15,113 nt of DNA from Paracoccaceae bacterium (GTDB lineage: Bacteria; Pseudomonadota; Alphaproteobacteria; Rhodobacterales; Rhodobacteraceae), in contig JAKITE010000063.1 of the NCBI GenBank assembly GCA_021648225.1, positions 1-15,113 of the forward strand, read 5' to 3'. The position numbers and the translations under genes are program-made. Below, in pieces: positions 7,868-14,528 of this stretch; within the stretch, counting starts at the first letter, position 1; every line of letters begins with the position of its first letter. Under the pieces are notes generated by a model. The model saw only the letters and a list, made by a program, of their open reading frames with translations, had not been told where the DNA came from and searched no databases.

Positions 7868-7892
7868 CTCACATATCATTATCACATGTGAG
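7868..7892. promoter_or_regulatory. Candidate LysR operator: CTCACAT-N11-ATGTGAG
   Basis: CTCACAT (7868-7874) and ATGTGAG (7886-7892) are perfect 7-bp inverted arms with an 11-bp spacer. The right half sits in a 10-bp palindrome, TCACATGTGA (7882-7891). The left arm overlaps the Shine-Dalgarno region of the LysR gene, so binding could also block that gene. It lies about 80 bp upstream of the corrinoid methyltransferase start. LysR proteins commonly bind interrupted dyads containing T-N11-A, which this one fits. Confidence 0.5.
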
Positions 7893-7970
7893 TATAGAAA
7901 AAATGCACAAGTCAAGCGTAATTTTATGGGCTAGTGAAAAACTGATGCAACATCTATCGGGGGATCCATC

Positions 7971-9866
7971 ATGGCCAAATACGATTTTTCAGAATTCGAC
8001 TTTAGCGCCGGTTACCGGATGCTTAATGATGGCTTTTTGGATAACAAAGCCAGCCACATCCCCTATGTGCAGCAGTGCCACGAATTCAACATGCGCCATA
8101 TGGGTGACAACGCATGGCAATTCTATTCGGACCCGGAAACCTTTGTGTATGGCGCGTTGAAAACCGCCAAAGATTTTGGTTTTGATACACCGGACCTTTG
8201 CTGGGATGCCTATAATCTGGAGGCCGAGGCCATCGGCTGTGACATAGCCAAATTTGATGACCTGACCCCCGCCATCGACAACACACAGCCCATGATCACC
8301 AATGAAAAAGACCTTATCAAAATGAAACCGCTGGACCTGACCGCAGGCCGCATTCCGTTTGCGATGGATGTATCCACCTTGTTTCGCGAGGTGACAGGCG
8401 AGCAGCCTTATCTGGTTTTTTGCGCGCCCTTCACGCTGGCCAGTCATGTGATGACCTTTGAAAAACTGGTGCTGGAGATGCAGGATAACCCGGCTTATGT
8501 GCATAAGGTCATGACTTATCTTACCGACGAGGTCCTTGCCCCCTATATCAATGAATTCCGCCGTCGTTTTCCCGGTGTCAAAATGGTGCCGGGCAGTGAT
8601 GCCGTGGCCTCATTGCCGTTTATCACCCTTGATATGATGGAGGAATTTGCGCTTGGCTATATTGAGCGGCTGCGCGGGTTAACCGATAATGTCGCCATCG
8701 TTGACAACTGGTGGGGCGATTCATTTGTTGATGATCAGGAAAAATTCTGGGAGTTCAAGCGCCGCGCCAATCCGCATTATCTAAAGGTCCAGGACCCCGA
8801 TCTTTACCGTGTCGGTGCCCAAAAAGCCAAAAATTACGCAGATGCGCACGACTTGCCGGTGATGTTCGGCGTCTCCAATAACCTGTTGACGCAGGGACCA
8901 GCGGTAGAGATCGAAAAGCGCATCCATGAATATCTGGAAATTATGGAACCCGGCGGTAAAAACATGCTTTACCTGTGTAATTTCAGTTCTGAAACTCCGG
9001 CCGAATTTGTAAGGGCTTCAGTGGCGGCAATCAACAGTTTTCGCGCCGGTGACCGCCCGTGGCTGGGTCAGCATAAAAGCGGGTCTCCCGAAGCGACGGA
9101 TTACGAAAAATTCGGCAAAAAAACCGCTGCTGAAAAAGAAGCGCTCAAAGCCGCCAAAGCCGCTGCGCCGGTTGTGGTCAGCACCCTAAGCGATGAGGCC
9201 GAAACCCTGTTGGATGATTTGTTTGATTATGTGGTCGATGGCGAAGACGAAGCCGCCATCGCTGCCGTAAATCGCGCGCTGGAACTGGACGTGCCGCTAA
9301 GCACCATCCTCGATGGCAGCCTGATTTCGGCGATGGAAGAAGTCGGCGGCATGTTTTCGGACGGGACCAAATTTGTGCCTGAAATGCTGCTTTCAGCCCG
9401 CGCCATGAAAAACGGTCTGGAAATCCTGCGCCCTTTGCTGACCAAATCCAGCGCCAAACCCAAAGGGCTGGTAATGCTGGCCACGGTGCAAGGCGACGTG
9501 CATGACATCGGCAAAAATCTGGTGGGCATGATGCTGGAGGGCGCGGGGTATAAGGTGATTGATATGGGCGTGAATAACCCAGCGCAGGAAATTCTTGAAA
9601 AAGCCCGCGAGGTCAAACCCGATGTCATCGGCCTCTCTGCCCTGCTGACGACAACTATGCCAAATATGTCCAAGGTTATCAAGCTGTTCAGATCAGAGGA
9701 TGAGCCCTATCCGATCATTGTCGGTGGCGCGCCGGTGACCCAAAGTTTCGCTGATGTCATCGGCGCAGACGGTTATGGTGCCGACGCCCCCGGCGCGGTT
9801 AACCTTGTGCATTCGCTGGTTACCAAAGGCCATAACCGGCAACAACACCACGCTGCCGCCAGTTAA
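7971..9866 (+). CDS. Corrinoid methyltransferase fusion: URO-D-like methyltransferase plus B12-binding domain
   Basis: This 631-residue fusion starts at ATG 7971 with GGGGGA 6 bases upstream. Residues about 40-360 resemble the uroporphyrinogen-decarboxylase/MtaA/CmuA barrel. An Ala/Lys-rich linker follows (about 379-400). A helical cobalamin cap domain covers about 408-490 (ISAMEEVGGMFSDGTKFVPE). The B12-binding Rossmann domain covers about 497-620, with DVHDIGKN (Asp509, His511, Gly514) providing the lower His ligand to cobalt, plus GLSALLTTTM and IIVGGAPVT. It likely demethylates a small substrate onto its own corrinoid, as CmuA does with chloromethane. The HxC zinc motif expected near residues 243-250 is replaced by VDNWWGDS, though Cys336 remains. 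Substrate unknown. A LysR gene is divergent. No reactivase or tetrahydrofolate-side methyltransferase is visible nearby. Confidence 0.82.
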   Translation: MAKYDFSEFDFSAGYRMLNDGFLDNKASHIPYVQQCHEFNMRHMGDNAWQFYSDPETFVYGALKTAKDFGFDTPDLCWDAYNLEAEAIGCDIAKFDDLTPAIDNTQPMITNEKDLIKMKPLDLTAGRIPFAMDVSTLFREVTGEQPYLVFCAPFTLASHVMTFEKLVLEMQDNPAYVHKVMTYLTDEVLAPYINEFRRRFPGVKMVPGSDAVASLPFITLDMMEEFALGYIERLRGLTDNVAIVDNWWGDSFVDDQEKFWEFKRRANPHYLKVQDPDLYRVGAQKAKNYADAHDLPVMFGVSNNLLTQGPAVEIEKRIHEYLEIMEPGGKNMLYLCNFSSETPAEFVRASVAAINSFRAGDRPWLGQHKSGSPEATDYEKFGKKTAAEKEALKAAKAAAPVVVSTLSDEAETLLDDLFDYVVDGEDEAAIAAVNRALELDVPLSTILDGSLISAMEEVGGMFSDGTKFVPEMLLSARAMKNGLEILRPLLTKSSAKPKGLVMLATVQGDVHDIGKNLVGMMLEGAGYKVIDMGVNNPAQEILEKAREVKPDVIGLSALLTTTMPNMSKVIKLFRSEDEPYPIIVGGAPVTQSFADVIGADGYGADAPGAVNLVHSLVTKGHNRQQHHAAAS

Positions 9867-9884
9867 ATCCACTTACTTTGTTTC

Positions 9885-9906
9885 AAAAATACTCCCGCCG
9901 GAGGCA
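9885..9906 (+). repeat. 22-bp dispersed motif, copy 1
   Basis: This copy lies 18 bases after the corrinoid methyltransferase stop. It runs AAAAATACTCCC followed by GCCGGAGGCA and matches 14499-14520 at 20 of 22 positions, differing only at two adjacent bases. Both copies sit on the plus strand just after a plus-strand gene that faces a minus-strand gene. CTCC/GGAG inside could form a 4-bp stem. Confidence 0.55.
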
Positions 9907-9930
9907 CCGGGGCCAAGCCTCAAAAAAACA

Positions 9931-10037
9931 GACCGGCCGAGCGCAGCCCGGAAAAACATGACCAGCCGAGCGCAGCCCGGAAAACATGACCAGCCGAGCG
10001 CAGCCCCGGAAAACATGACCAGCCGAGCGCAGCGAGG
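9931..10037. repeat. Tandem repeat, about 3.7 copies of a 28-29 bp unit
   Basis: Head-to-tail units start at 9931, 9960, 9988 and 10017. Each begins GACC(A/G)GCCGAGCGCAGC and, in the first three, continues to CCCGGAAAACAT with small A-run or C-run length changes (29, 28, 29 bp). The fourth unit diverges after GCGCAGC into GAGGCCAAGCCC, which forms the left arm of the adjacent inverted repeat. The unit is not a multiple of three in every copy, which argues against a protein repeat. There are no spacers, so it is not a CRISPR array. Confidence 0.85.
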
Positions 10038-10058
10038 CCAAGCCCAAAGGCAAGGGTC

Positions 10059-10077
10059 GAATTTCTGAAAGAAATTC
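10059..10077. other. Hairpin inside the long inverted repeat
   Basis: GAATTTCT (10059-10066) and AGAAATTC (10070-10077) form a perfect 8-bp stem with a GAA loop. It is AT-rich, unlike the GC-rich surroundings, and no T-run follows it. Confidence 0.5.
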
Positions 10078-10115
10078 CGGCGCTGATCTGCGGGAGCCTC
10101 CCCTAACTCTGGCGC

Positions 10116-10137
10116 GGCACCCAACCGCAAAGGTGCC
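10116..10137. other. Hairpin GGCACC/GGTGCC inside the long inverted repeat
   Basis: GGCACC (10116-10121) and GGTGCC (10132-10137) form a 6-bp GC-rich stem with a 10-base loop. An alternative pairing of CCCAACCG (10120-10127) with CGGTTGGG (10149-10156) would compete with both this hairpin and the right arm of the long inverted repeat, so alternative folds are possible. Confidence 0.45.
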
Positions 10138-10195
10138 CTCCCGCCCTCCGGTTGGGCATGGCCTCGCTGCGCTCGGCCAGGCGATGGCTATGCCA

Positions 10196-11398
10196 TCAGC
10201 CAAGCGCGGCGCAAGCGGCTGTCATACGATCACAGGCTTTGACCAGATTTTCCATCGAGGTCGCATAGGAAATCCGGATATTCGGATCAAAATCAAACGC
10301 TGCACCGGGCACCACGGCAAGATCATAAGCCTGCAAAAAATACCGCGCCAGATCGGTGGATGACGTAATTTCCGCGCCGTCGCCTGTTTGCAAACCAATC
10401 AGCTTCGAACAATCAGGGAAAAGATAAAACGCCCCCTCGGGCGCATGGCAACTTAGCCCGCGCATATCTTTTATGCGCCCCAGAACATAATCGCGGCGCA
10501 GCTGAAATTCGGCGGCGCGCTCCGCCAACACATCTTGCGGCCCGTCCAGTGCCTCAATGGCGGCGGCTTGGCTGATCGAGGGCGGGTTGCCGTTGTTTTG
10601 CGAAAGGATTTTTACAATCGCCGACATCAAATTTGCTGGCCCAGCGCCATAGCCAATGCGCCAACCGGTCATTGAATAGGCTTTGGAAACGCCGTTCAAC
10701 GTCAAGGTTCGATCCGCCAGTTCGGGTTCTACCTGCGCAGGCGTTACAAATTTGAAATCCCCATAGGTAATATGTTCATAAATATCATCGGCCAGCACCC
10801 AGACATGGGGGTGGCGCAGCAAAACATCCGTAAGCGCCTTCATCTCTTCCCGGTTATAAGCTGCCCCCGTCGGGTTGCTGGGGGAATTCAGCATCACAAC
10901 GCTGGTTTGCGGGGTTATCGCCGCCTCCAGATCCTCGGGTTGCAACTTGAACCCTTTGAATTGCGGGCAGCGCACCGGCACCGCGATGCCGCCCGCCAGC
11001 TTGATCATGCCGCCATATGAGGCCCAGCAAGGCGTCGGCAAAACCACCTCGCTGCCCGGCTCCAGCATCGCTTGCAGGCTGTGAAACAACAACGGTTTGA
11101 CCCCTGCATCAATGACTATCTGGTCCGGTGTGAAATCTAGCCCATTGTCGCGTTTGAACTTTCGCGCTACGGCCGCGCGCAGGGCAGCCGTGCCCGAAAC
11201 ATCGGTATATTTGGTGATATTGTTGGTAATCGCATCAATGCCCGCTTGTTTGATATTGTCAGGCGTCGGGAAATCTGGCTCTCCGACACTAAGGTCAACA
11301 ATATCCCGCCCCTCGGCTTTTAACCGATTGGCAAGACTGAAAATCTGGCTGATTGCCGAGGGCGTAAACCCGTCCATCAAACTGCTAAGCTGGGCCAT
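10196..11398 (-). CDS. PLP-dependent class I aminotransferase (aspartate aminotransferase-like)
   Basis: This 400-residue fold-type I aminotransferase contains SVGEPDFPTP near 37-46, NSPSNPTG with Asn175, ADDIYEH with Asp204 and Tyr207, and VSKAYSMTGWRIGYG with PLP-binding Lys239. RISYATS near the end carries Arg375, the usual contact for a substrate alpha-carboxylate. ATG 11398 gives the family-typical start MAQLSSLMDG and has AAAGG 8 bases upstream; the frame is open to a TTG at 11461 but without family support. It lies 66 bp after the MmgE/PrpD gene and probably shares its transcript. The divergent decarboxylase resembles AruI, so an AruH-like role (arginine:pyruvate transamination) is one possibility. 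Amino donor specificity cannot be read from sequence. Confidence 0.88.
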   Translation of the reverse strand: MAQLSSLMDGFTPSAISQIFSLANRLKAEGRDIVDLSVGEPDFPTPDNIKQAGIDAITNNITKYTDVSGTAALRAAVARKFKRDNGLDFTPDQIVIDAGVKPLLFHSLQAMLEPGSEVVLPTPCWASYGGMIKLAGGIAVPVRCPQFKGFKLQPEDLEAAITPQTSVVMLNSPSNPTGAAYNREEMKALTDVLLRHPHVWVLADDIYEHITYGDFKFVTPAQVEPELADRTLTLNGVSKAYSMTGWRIGYGAGPANLMSAIVKILSQNNGNPPSISQAAAIEALDGPQDVLAERAAEFQLRRDYVLGRIKDMRGLSCHAPEGAFYLFPDCSKLIGLQTGDGAEITSSTDLARYFLQAYDLAVVPGAAFDFDPNIRISYATSMENLVKACDRMTAACAALG

Positions 11399-11464
11399 AT
11401 CGGGAACCTTTTTCTGATCTATCGGAGAAACAAACAACGCAGGCAAAAACCTGACAAGCAAACA

Positions 11465-12808
11465 TTACGGCGACGGGTAAATCAATGCTAAAAACACATT
11501 TATATCAAACCCGTCATCAGTCACAATCGCCACCTGATCTTCGATGTTTTGCGCGCGCTTTGCACCCAAAACCCCATCGGCAAACATATGGAATTTGCCG
11601 CTGATTTCCGCATCGGATAGCGGATTATCAGGGTCACCGCGCGGCGAATAGGCTTTGCTTTGCAATTCCCGCCCGTCTTTCAGATAAAGCGTCACATCCG
11701 CCCAGCGTTTCTTGATGCTGATCTTGTTGTAATGCTCGGTCTCTTGCAACACGGTCGCGCGGCTGATGCGTAAAACCTCTGGGTCATTCAGAATTTCCGG
11801 CTGCAATTCAGCCACGCCGATTTTGCCACGCACCGCCATAATCGCAAAAGGAAATGCCAGCGCATAGGTCATCTCGTCCAGCGTTTTGGGTTCATGCCCT
11901 GCCAATTTTGTGGCGTAATGAAAAGTCAGTATCCGCGCCCGATCAATCATGTCACTGGTCAGATCATTTTCCTGCATCAAATCTCGCACTGCATCAATCG
12001 CCGGATGCGCCCAGCGACATACGGGATAGGCTTTGTAATGGGTGCTTTCAATTTCCCACCGCACGCCAAGATCATGCCAAAATGGCGCGGCATCCGAACC
12101 CTCTATGGTTATCGCAGGCGCGCCGGTAAACCCGTCAGCCGCCAAAAACGCAGCACTTACCCCAGCAGGCGCGCCCCAGCCGACCCCGTCACGCAACATG
12201 GTCGGATGATCAATACAACGCATCATCTGGCTGCGCGGCCCGTGATATTCGGCAATGCCAACCGCGTGGCAAAGCTGCGCATCCGACACCCCCAATAACC
12301 GCGCCCCCGCCGCCGCAACCCCGAGTGCTGTCCACGCGCCCGATGTGTGATAATCCGGCACGGTTGCGTGCAAAGCCAATCCGGCGCGATAGGCAATTTC
12401 ATACCCAATCGTCAGTGCCACAACCAATTCCTGCCCTGAAACCTCGCGTTCCAACGAATCTACCATGGCCAGAACGCCGGGCAACACGGCTGATCCAGCA
12501 TGGCCCTTGGCGGGGGTTATGCCATCATGGGCGTCAATTGAATCAATGGTAAATGCCCCCGCCATTGCCGCGCCCATCGGGCTGACATCTGCGCCGCCAA
12601 ACAGCAGCCGGGCCTTGGGGGTATCGGCCCCGCACGGCATATGGCGCGAAGCGAAACCTCGGGTAATGCACGACATTTCGGTCTGGCTGCCAATAGCGGC
12701 CACACCCAGCGTATCCAGCAGGCTGCGCTGCATGATTGCCACGATATGCGGGGGGATATCCTCAAACCGAAGGTTTTGCACAAAATCGGGAAATGTCTTT
12801 TTTGTCAT
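11465..12808 (-). CDS. MmgE/PrpD family protein
   Basis: This 447-residue protein belongs to the MmgE/PrpD superfamily, which includes 2-methylcitrate dehydratase, cis-aconitate decarboxylase and iminodisuccinate epimerase. The all-helical domain covers about 1-260 and the last part forms the second domain. Visible conserved elements are SIDAHDG (Asp92, Asp95) followed by KGHAGSAVLPG (His103), HYKAYPVCRWAHPAIDA with Lys259 in the substrate-binding region, and RGDPDNPLSD near 390. It starts at ATG 12808 with AAAGG 11 bases upstream. It is first in a unit with the aminotransferase and is divergent from the ThDP enzyme. None of the other propionate-catabolism genes (prpB, prpC) is present, so a methylcitrate role is not supported. 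The substrate is unknown. Confidence 0.85.
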   Translation of the reverse strand: MTKKTFPDFVQNLRFEDIPPHIVAIMQRSLLDTLGVAAIGSQTEMSCITRGFASRHMPCGADTPKARLLFGGADVSPMGAAMAGAFTIDSIDAHDGITPAKGHAGSAVLPGVLAMVDSLEREVSGQELVVALTIGYEIAYRAGLALHATVPDYHTSGAWTALGVAAAGARLLGVSDAQLCHAVGIAEYHGPRSQMMRCIDHPTMLRDGVGWGAPAGVSAAFLAADGFTGAPAITIEGSDAAPFWHDLGVRWEIESTHYKAYPVCRWAHPAIDAVRDLMQENDLTSDMIDRARILTFHYATKLAGHEPKTLDEMTYALAFPFAIMAVRGKIGVAELQPEILNDPEVLRISRATVLQETEHYNKISIKKRWADVTLYLKDGRELQSKAYSPRGDPDNPLSDAEISGKFHMFADGVLGAKRAQNIEDQVAIVTDDGFDINVFLALIYPSP

Positions 12809-12897
12809 ATTATGCTACGCCTTTGGGCTTGTCAGGCAAAGTTTTCTCGGATTAGCTGCGCCAAGTCTTACAAAAAAGCGACGTGATTGGATACAAA
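12809..12897. promoter_or_regulatory. Divergent intergenic region of the MmgE/PrpD and decarboxylase genes
   Basis: These 89 bp must hold start signals for both directions. CTTTG (12821-12825) and CAAAG (12837-12841) form a short 5-bp dyad with an 11-bp spacer. On the minus strand CTGACA and CATAAT occur 15 bp apart, but the second abuts the ATG and conflicts with use of the upstream AAAGG, so promoter placement is uncertain. Confidence 0.3.
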
Positions 12898-14493
12898 ATG
12901 ACGCTTGGCGAATATTTGGTGAAATTGCTGGAAAATTACGAGGTCGATACTGTTTTCGGCATTCCCGGTGTGCATACGGTTGACATGTATCGCGGCTTGG
13001 CCAGTTCCAATATCCAGCATGTCACGCCGCGCCACGAACAAGGCGCTGGTTTCATGGCAGATGGCTATGCCCGCGCTTGTGGCAAACCCGGTGTGGCGCT
13101 GCTGATCACTGGCCCCGGCCTTACCAATGCCCTTACCGCCATGGGGCAGGCTTATGCGGATTCAGTGCCAATGCTGGTGATTTCCGCCGTGAATCATATC
13201 GGCAAACTTGGCCATGGCGAGGGCGAATTACACGAAAGCCCCAACCAAGGGTTAATGGCAGCACAGGTTTCGGCATTCAGTTTTCGGGTCAACACCCCTG
13301 CCGACCTGCCCAAAGCCATCGGGCGAGCCTTTGCAGTGTTTGAAGGCAGCCGCCCCCGCCCCGTGCATATCGAAATTCCGGTTGATCTTTTCGCGGCAAA
13401 TGCAGACCATCTGCCGACAAAACGCCGCACAAAAATCCTGCCGCCACGCCCCGCACGCGATGCAATGCAACAAGCAATCAGCCTGTGTAAATCCGCCAAA
13501 AATCCGGTAATTTTTCTTGGTGGAGGCTGTCGCAAGGCCGCCGCGCTGGCACTGAAACTGACGGAGCAACTGGACGCACCAACAGTAATGACCATCAACG
13601 CACGCGGTATTATTCCCGCTGGCCACCCGCTGGCAGTGCCTGCCAGCCCCTCTCTAAATGCCATCCGGGATCTGGCCGATCAGGCCGATCTGGTGCTGGC
13701 TTTTGGCACCGAAATGGGCCGCACCGATTATAACGTGTTTGAACGCGAACCCTTCACCACCAAAGCCCCCCTTATCCGCTGCGATATCGACCCGCTGCAA
13801 TTGGCCCGCAACACCGCGTGTGATGTTGCGCTGGTTGGCGATGCGGGTGAGGCCATGCAGGATTTGCTGGCGGAATTACCGCAAAGCCAAAACAATGGCG
13901 CAGCCCGCGCAGCCATTGCCCGCAAGGCCGCATTGGCCGAACAACCGGAAAAATACCGCAAGCTTATCGATATTCTCGACAGCATCCAAACCACCATCCC
14001 CAACGCCTATATCATCGGCGATTCAACCCAATTGCCTTATGCGGGCAACATGTATTTCCCCGTAAAATCAACAGCACGCTGGTTTAATTCCGCTTGCGGC
14101 TTTGGCGCGCTTGGCTATGGGTTGCCTGCCGCAATTGGCGCAAAGGTTGCCGCGCCAAACCACCCTGTTATTTGCCTTGTCGGTGATGGCGGCTTGCAAT
14201 TTTCACTGGCAGAGCTTGGCACCGCCATGGAGGTCGGCGGCCCGTTTATCGTGATCTGCTGGAACAATAACGGTTACGGAGAGATCAAATCCGCCATGCA
14301 GGCCCGCAATGTAACCCCCGTTGGCGTAGACCTGCATACGCCAGATTTTGTCACCCTCGCCAAATCCTACGGCATGAAATCCTGCAATGCCTCAACCCTG
14401 CCCGACCTGAACAAGGCCCTACAAAACGCGCTGGAATCCAGAACCCCGACTCTGATCGAAATCACCGAATCAAAAATGCTTTCCAGCTTCTAA
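12898..14493 (+). CDS. ThDP-dependent 2-oxoacid decarboxylase, AruI-like (5-guanidino-2-oxopentanoate decarboxylase family)
   Basis: This 531-residue protein belongs to the acetolactate synthase/pyruvate decarboxylase superfamily. The N-terminal PYR domain (about 1-165) has FGIPGVHTVDMYRGL and RHEQGAGFMADGYARA with catalytic Glu47. The central domain covers about 185-325. The C-terminal PP domain carries the ThDP/magnesium motif GDGG (429-432) through WNNNGYGE (about 455-462). The GVHTV and VTPRHEQGAG pattern recalls AruI, which decarboxylates 2-ketoarginine in the arginine transaminase pathway. ATG 12898 matches that start better than GTG 12883 and has TGGA 6 bases upstream. It is divergent from MmgE/PrpD and aminotransferase genes, fitting transamination then decarboxylation to an aldehyde. 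Family membership is secure; the arginine-derived substrate is inference. Confidence 0.82.
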   Translation: MTLGEYLVKLLENYEVDTVFGIPGVHTVDMYRGLASSNIQHVTPRHEQGAGFMADGYARACGKPGVALLITGPGLTNALTAMGQAYADSVPMLVISAVNHIGKLGHGEGELHESPNQGLMAAQVSAFSFRVNTPADLPKAIGRAFAVFEGSRPRPVHIEIPVDLFAANADHLPTKRRTKILPPRPARDAMQQAISLCKSAKNPVIFLGGGCRKAAALALKLTEQLDAPTVMTINARGIIPAGHPLAVPASPSLNAIRDLADQADLVLAFGTEMGRTDYNVFEREPFTTKAPLIRCDIDPLQLARNTACDVALVGDAGEAMQDLLAELPQSQNNGAARAAIARKAALAEQPEKYRKLIDILDSIQTTIPNAYIIGDSTQLPYAGNMYFPVKSTARWFNSACGFGALGYGLPAAIGAKVAAPNHPVICLVGDGGLQFSLAELGTAMEVGGPFIVICWNNNGYGEIKSAMQARNVTPVGVDLHTPDFVTLAKSYGMKSCNASTLPDLNKALQNALESRTPTLIEITESKMLSSF

Positions 14494-14498
14494 TTCGT

Positions 14499-14520
14499 AA
14501 AAATATCCCCGCCGGAGGCA
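14499..14520 (+). repeat. 22-bp dispersed motif, copy 2
   Basis: This copy lies 5 bases after the decarboxylase stop, in the 35-bp gap before the convergent nuclease gene. It reads AAAAATATCCCC followed by GCCGGAGGCA and matches 9885-9906 at 20 of 22 positions. Placement after a stop and between convergent genes suggests a transcript-end or intergenic repeat role; its stem potential is weak. Confidence 0.55.
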
Positions 14521-14528
14521 TAAAACCT

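Larger units (their letters stand above)
10022..10177. repeat. Long inverted repeat, 26-bp arms with one mismatch
   Basis: The left arm (10022-10047, starting GCCGAGCGCAGCGAGGCCA) is the reverse complement of the right arm (10152-10177, starting TTGGGC) at 25 of 26 positions. The single mismatch divides 19 and 6 paired bases. The arms enclose 104 bp containing two further hairpins. In RNA this would make a long multibranched stem-loop on either strand, consistent with a bidirectional termination or transcript-end structure, or a small non-autonomous element. The function is inferred, not shown. Confidence 0.75.
9867..10195. other. 329-bp non-coding, repeat-rich region between convergent genes
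   Basis: No gene is supported here; open frames crossing it follow the repeats. In order it holds a 22-bp motif shared with 14499-14520, tandem 28-29 bp repeats, a 26-bp inverted repeat enclosing two hairpins, and a short hairpin (GATGGC-TAT-GCCATC, 10183-10197) at the aminotransferase stop codon. No classical hairpin followed by a T-run is seen in either direction. Confidence 0.7.

Noticed and set aside
7861..7970. Cobalamin riboswitch upstream of the corrinoid methyltransferase
   Set aside because: No B12-box-like sequence or the expected roughly 200-base structured leader is present in the short gap.
7971..9866. Uroporphyrinogen decarboxylase (HemE) for haem synthesis
   Set aside because: The fused cobalamin cap and DxHxxG B12-binding domain point to a corrinoid methyltransferase instead.
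9931..10037. CRISPR array
   Set aside because: The units abut head to tail without spacers, and no cas genes are present.
9754..10130. Small open reading frames on both strands across the tandem repeats
   Set aside because: They arise from the repeat, have no recognisable domain, and overlap the end of the methyltransferase gene out of frame.
10183..10197. Rho-independent terminator of the aminotransferase gene
   Set aside because: The GATGGC-TAT-GCCATC hairpin overlaps the stop codon and is not followed by a T-run on the minus strand.
10133..10363. 76-residue plus-strand frame entering the aminotransferase gene
   Set aside because: It is antisense to conserved aminotransferase coding sequence and has no family features or ribosome binding site.
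11465..12808. 2-methylcitrate dehydratase PrpD of propionate catabolism
   Set aside because: No prpB, prpC or other propionate genes are nearby, and the superfamily covers several other reactions.
12898..14493. Acetolactate synthase large subunit (IlvB)
   Set aside because: No small-subunit gene follows, and the GVHTV and VTPRHEQGAG pattern fits the AruI-like decarboxylase group better.
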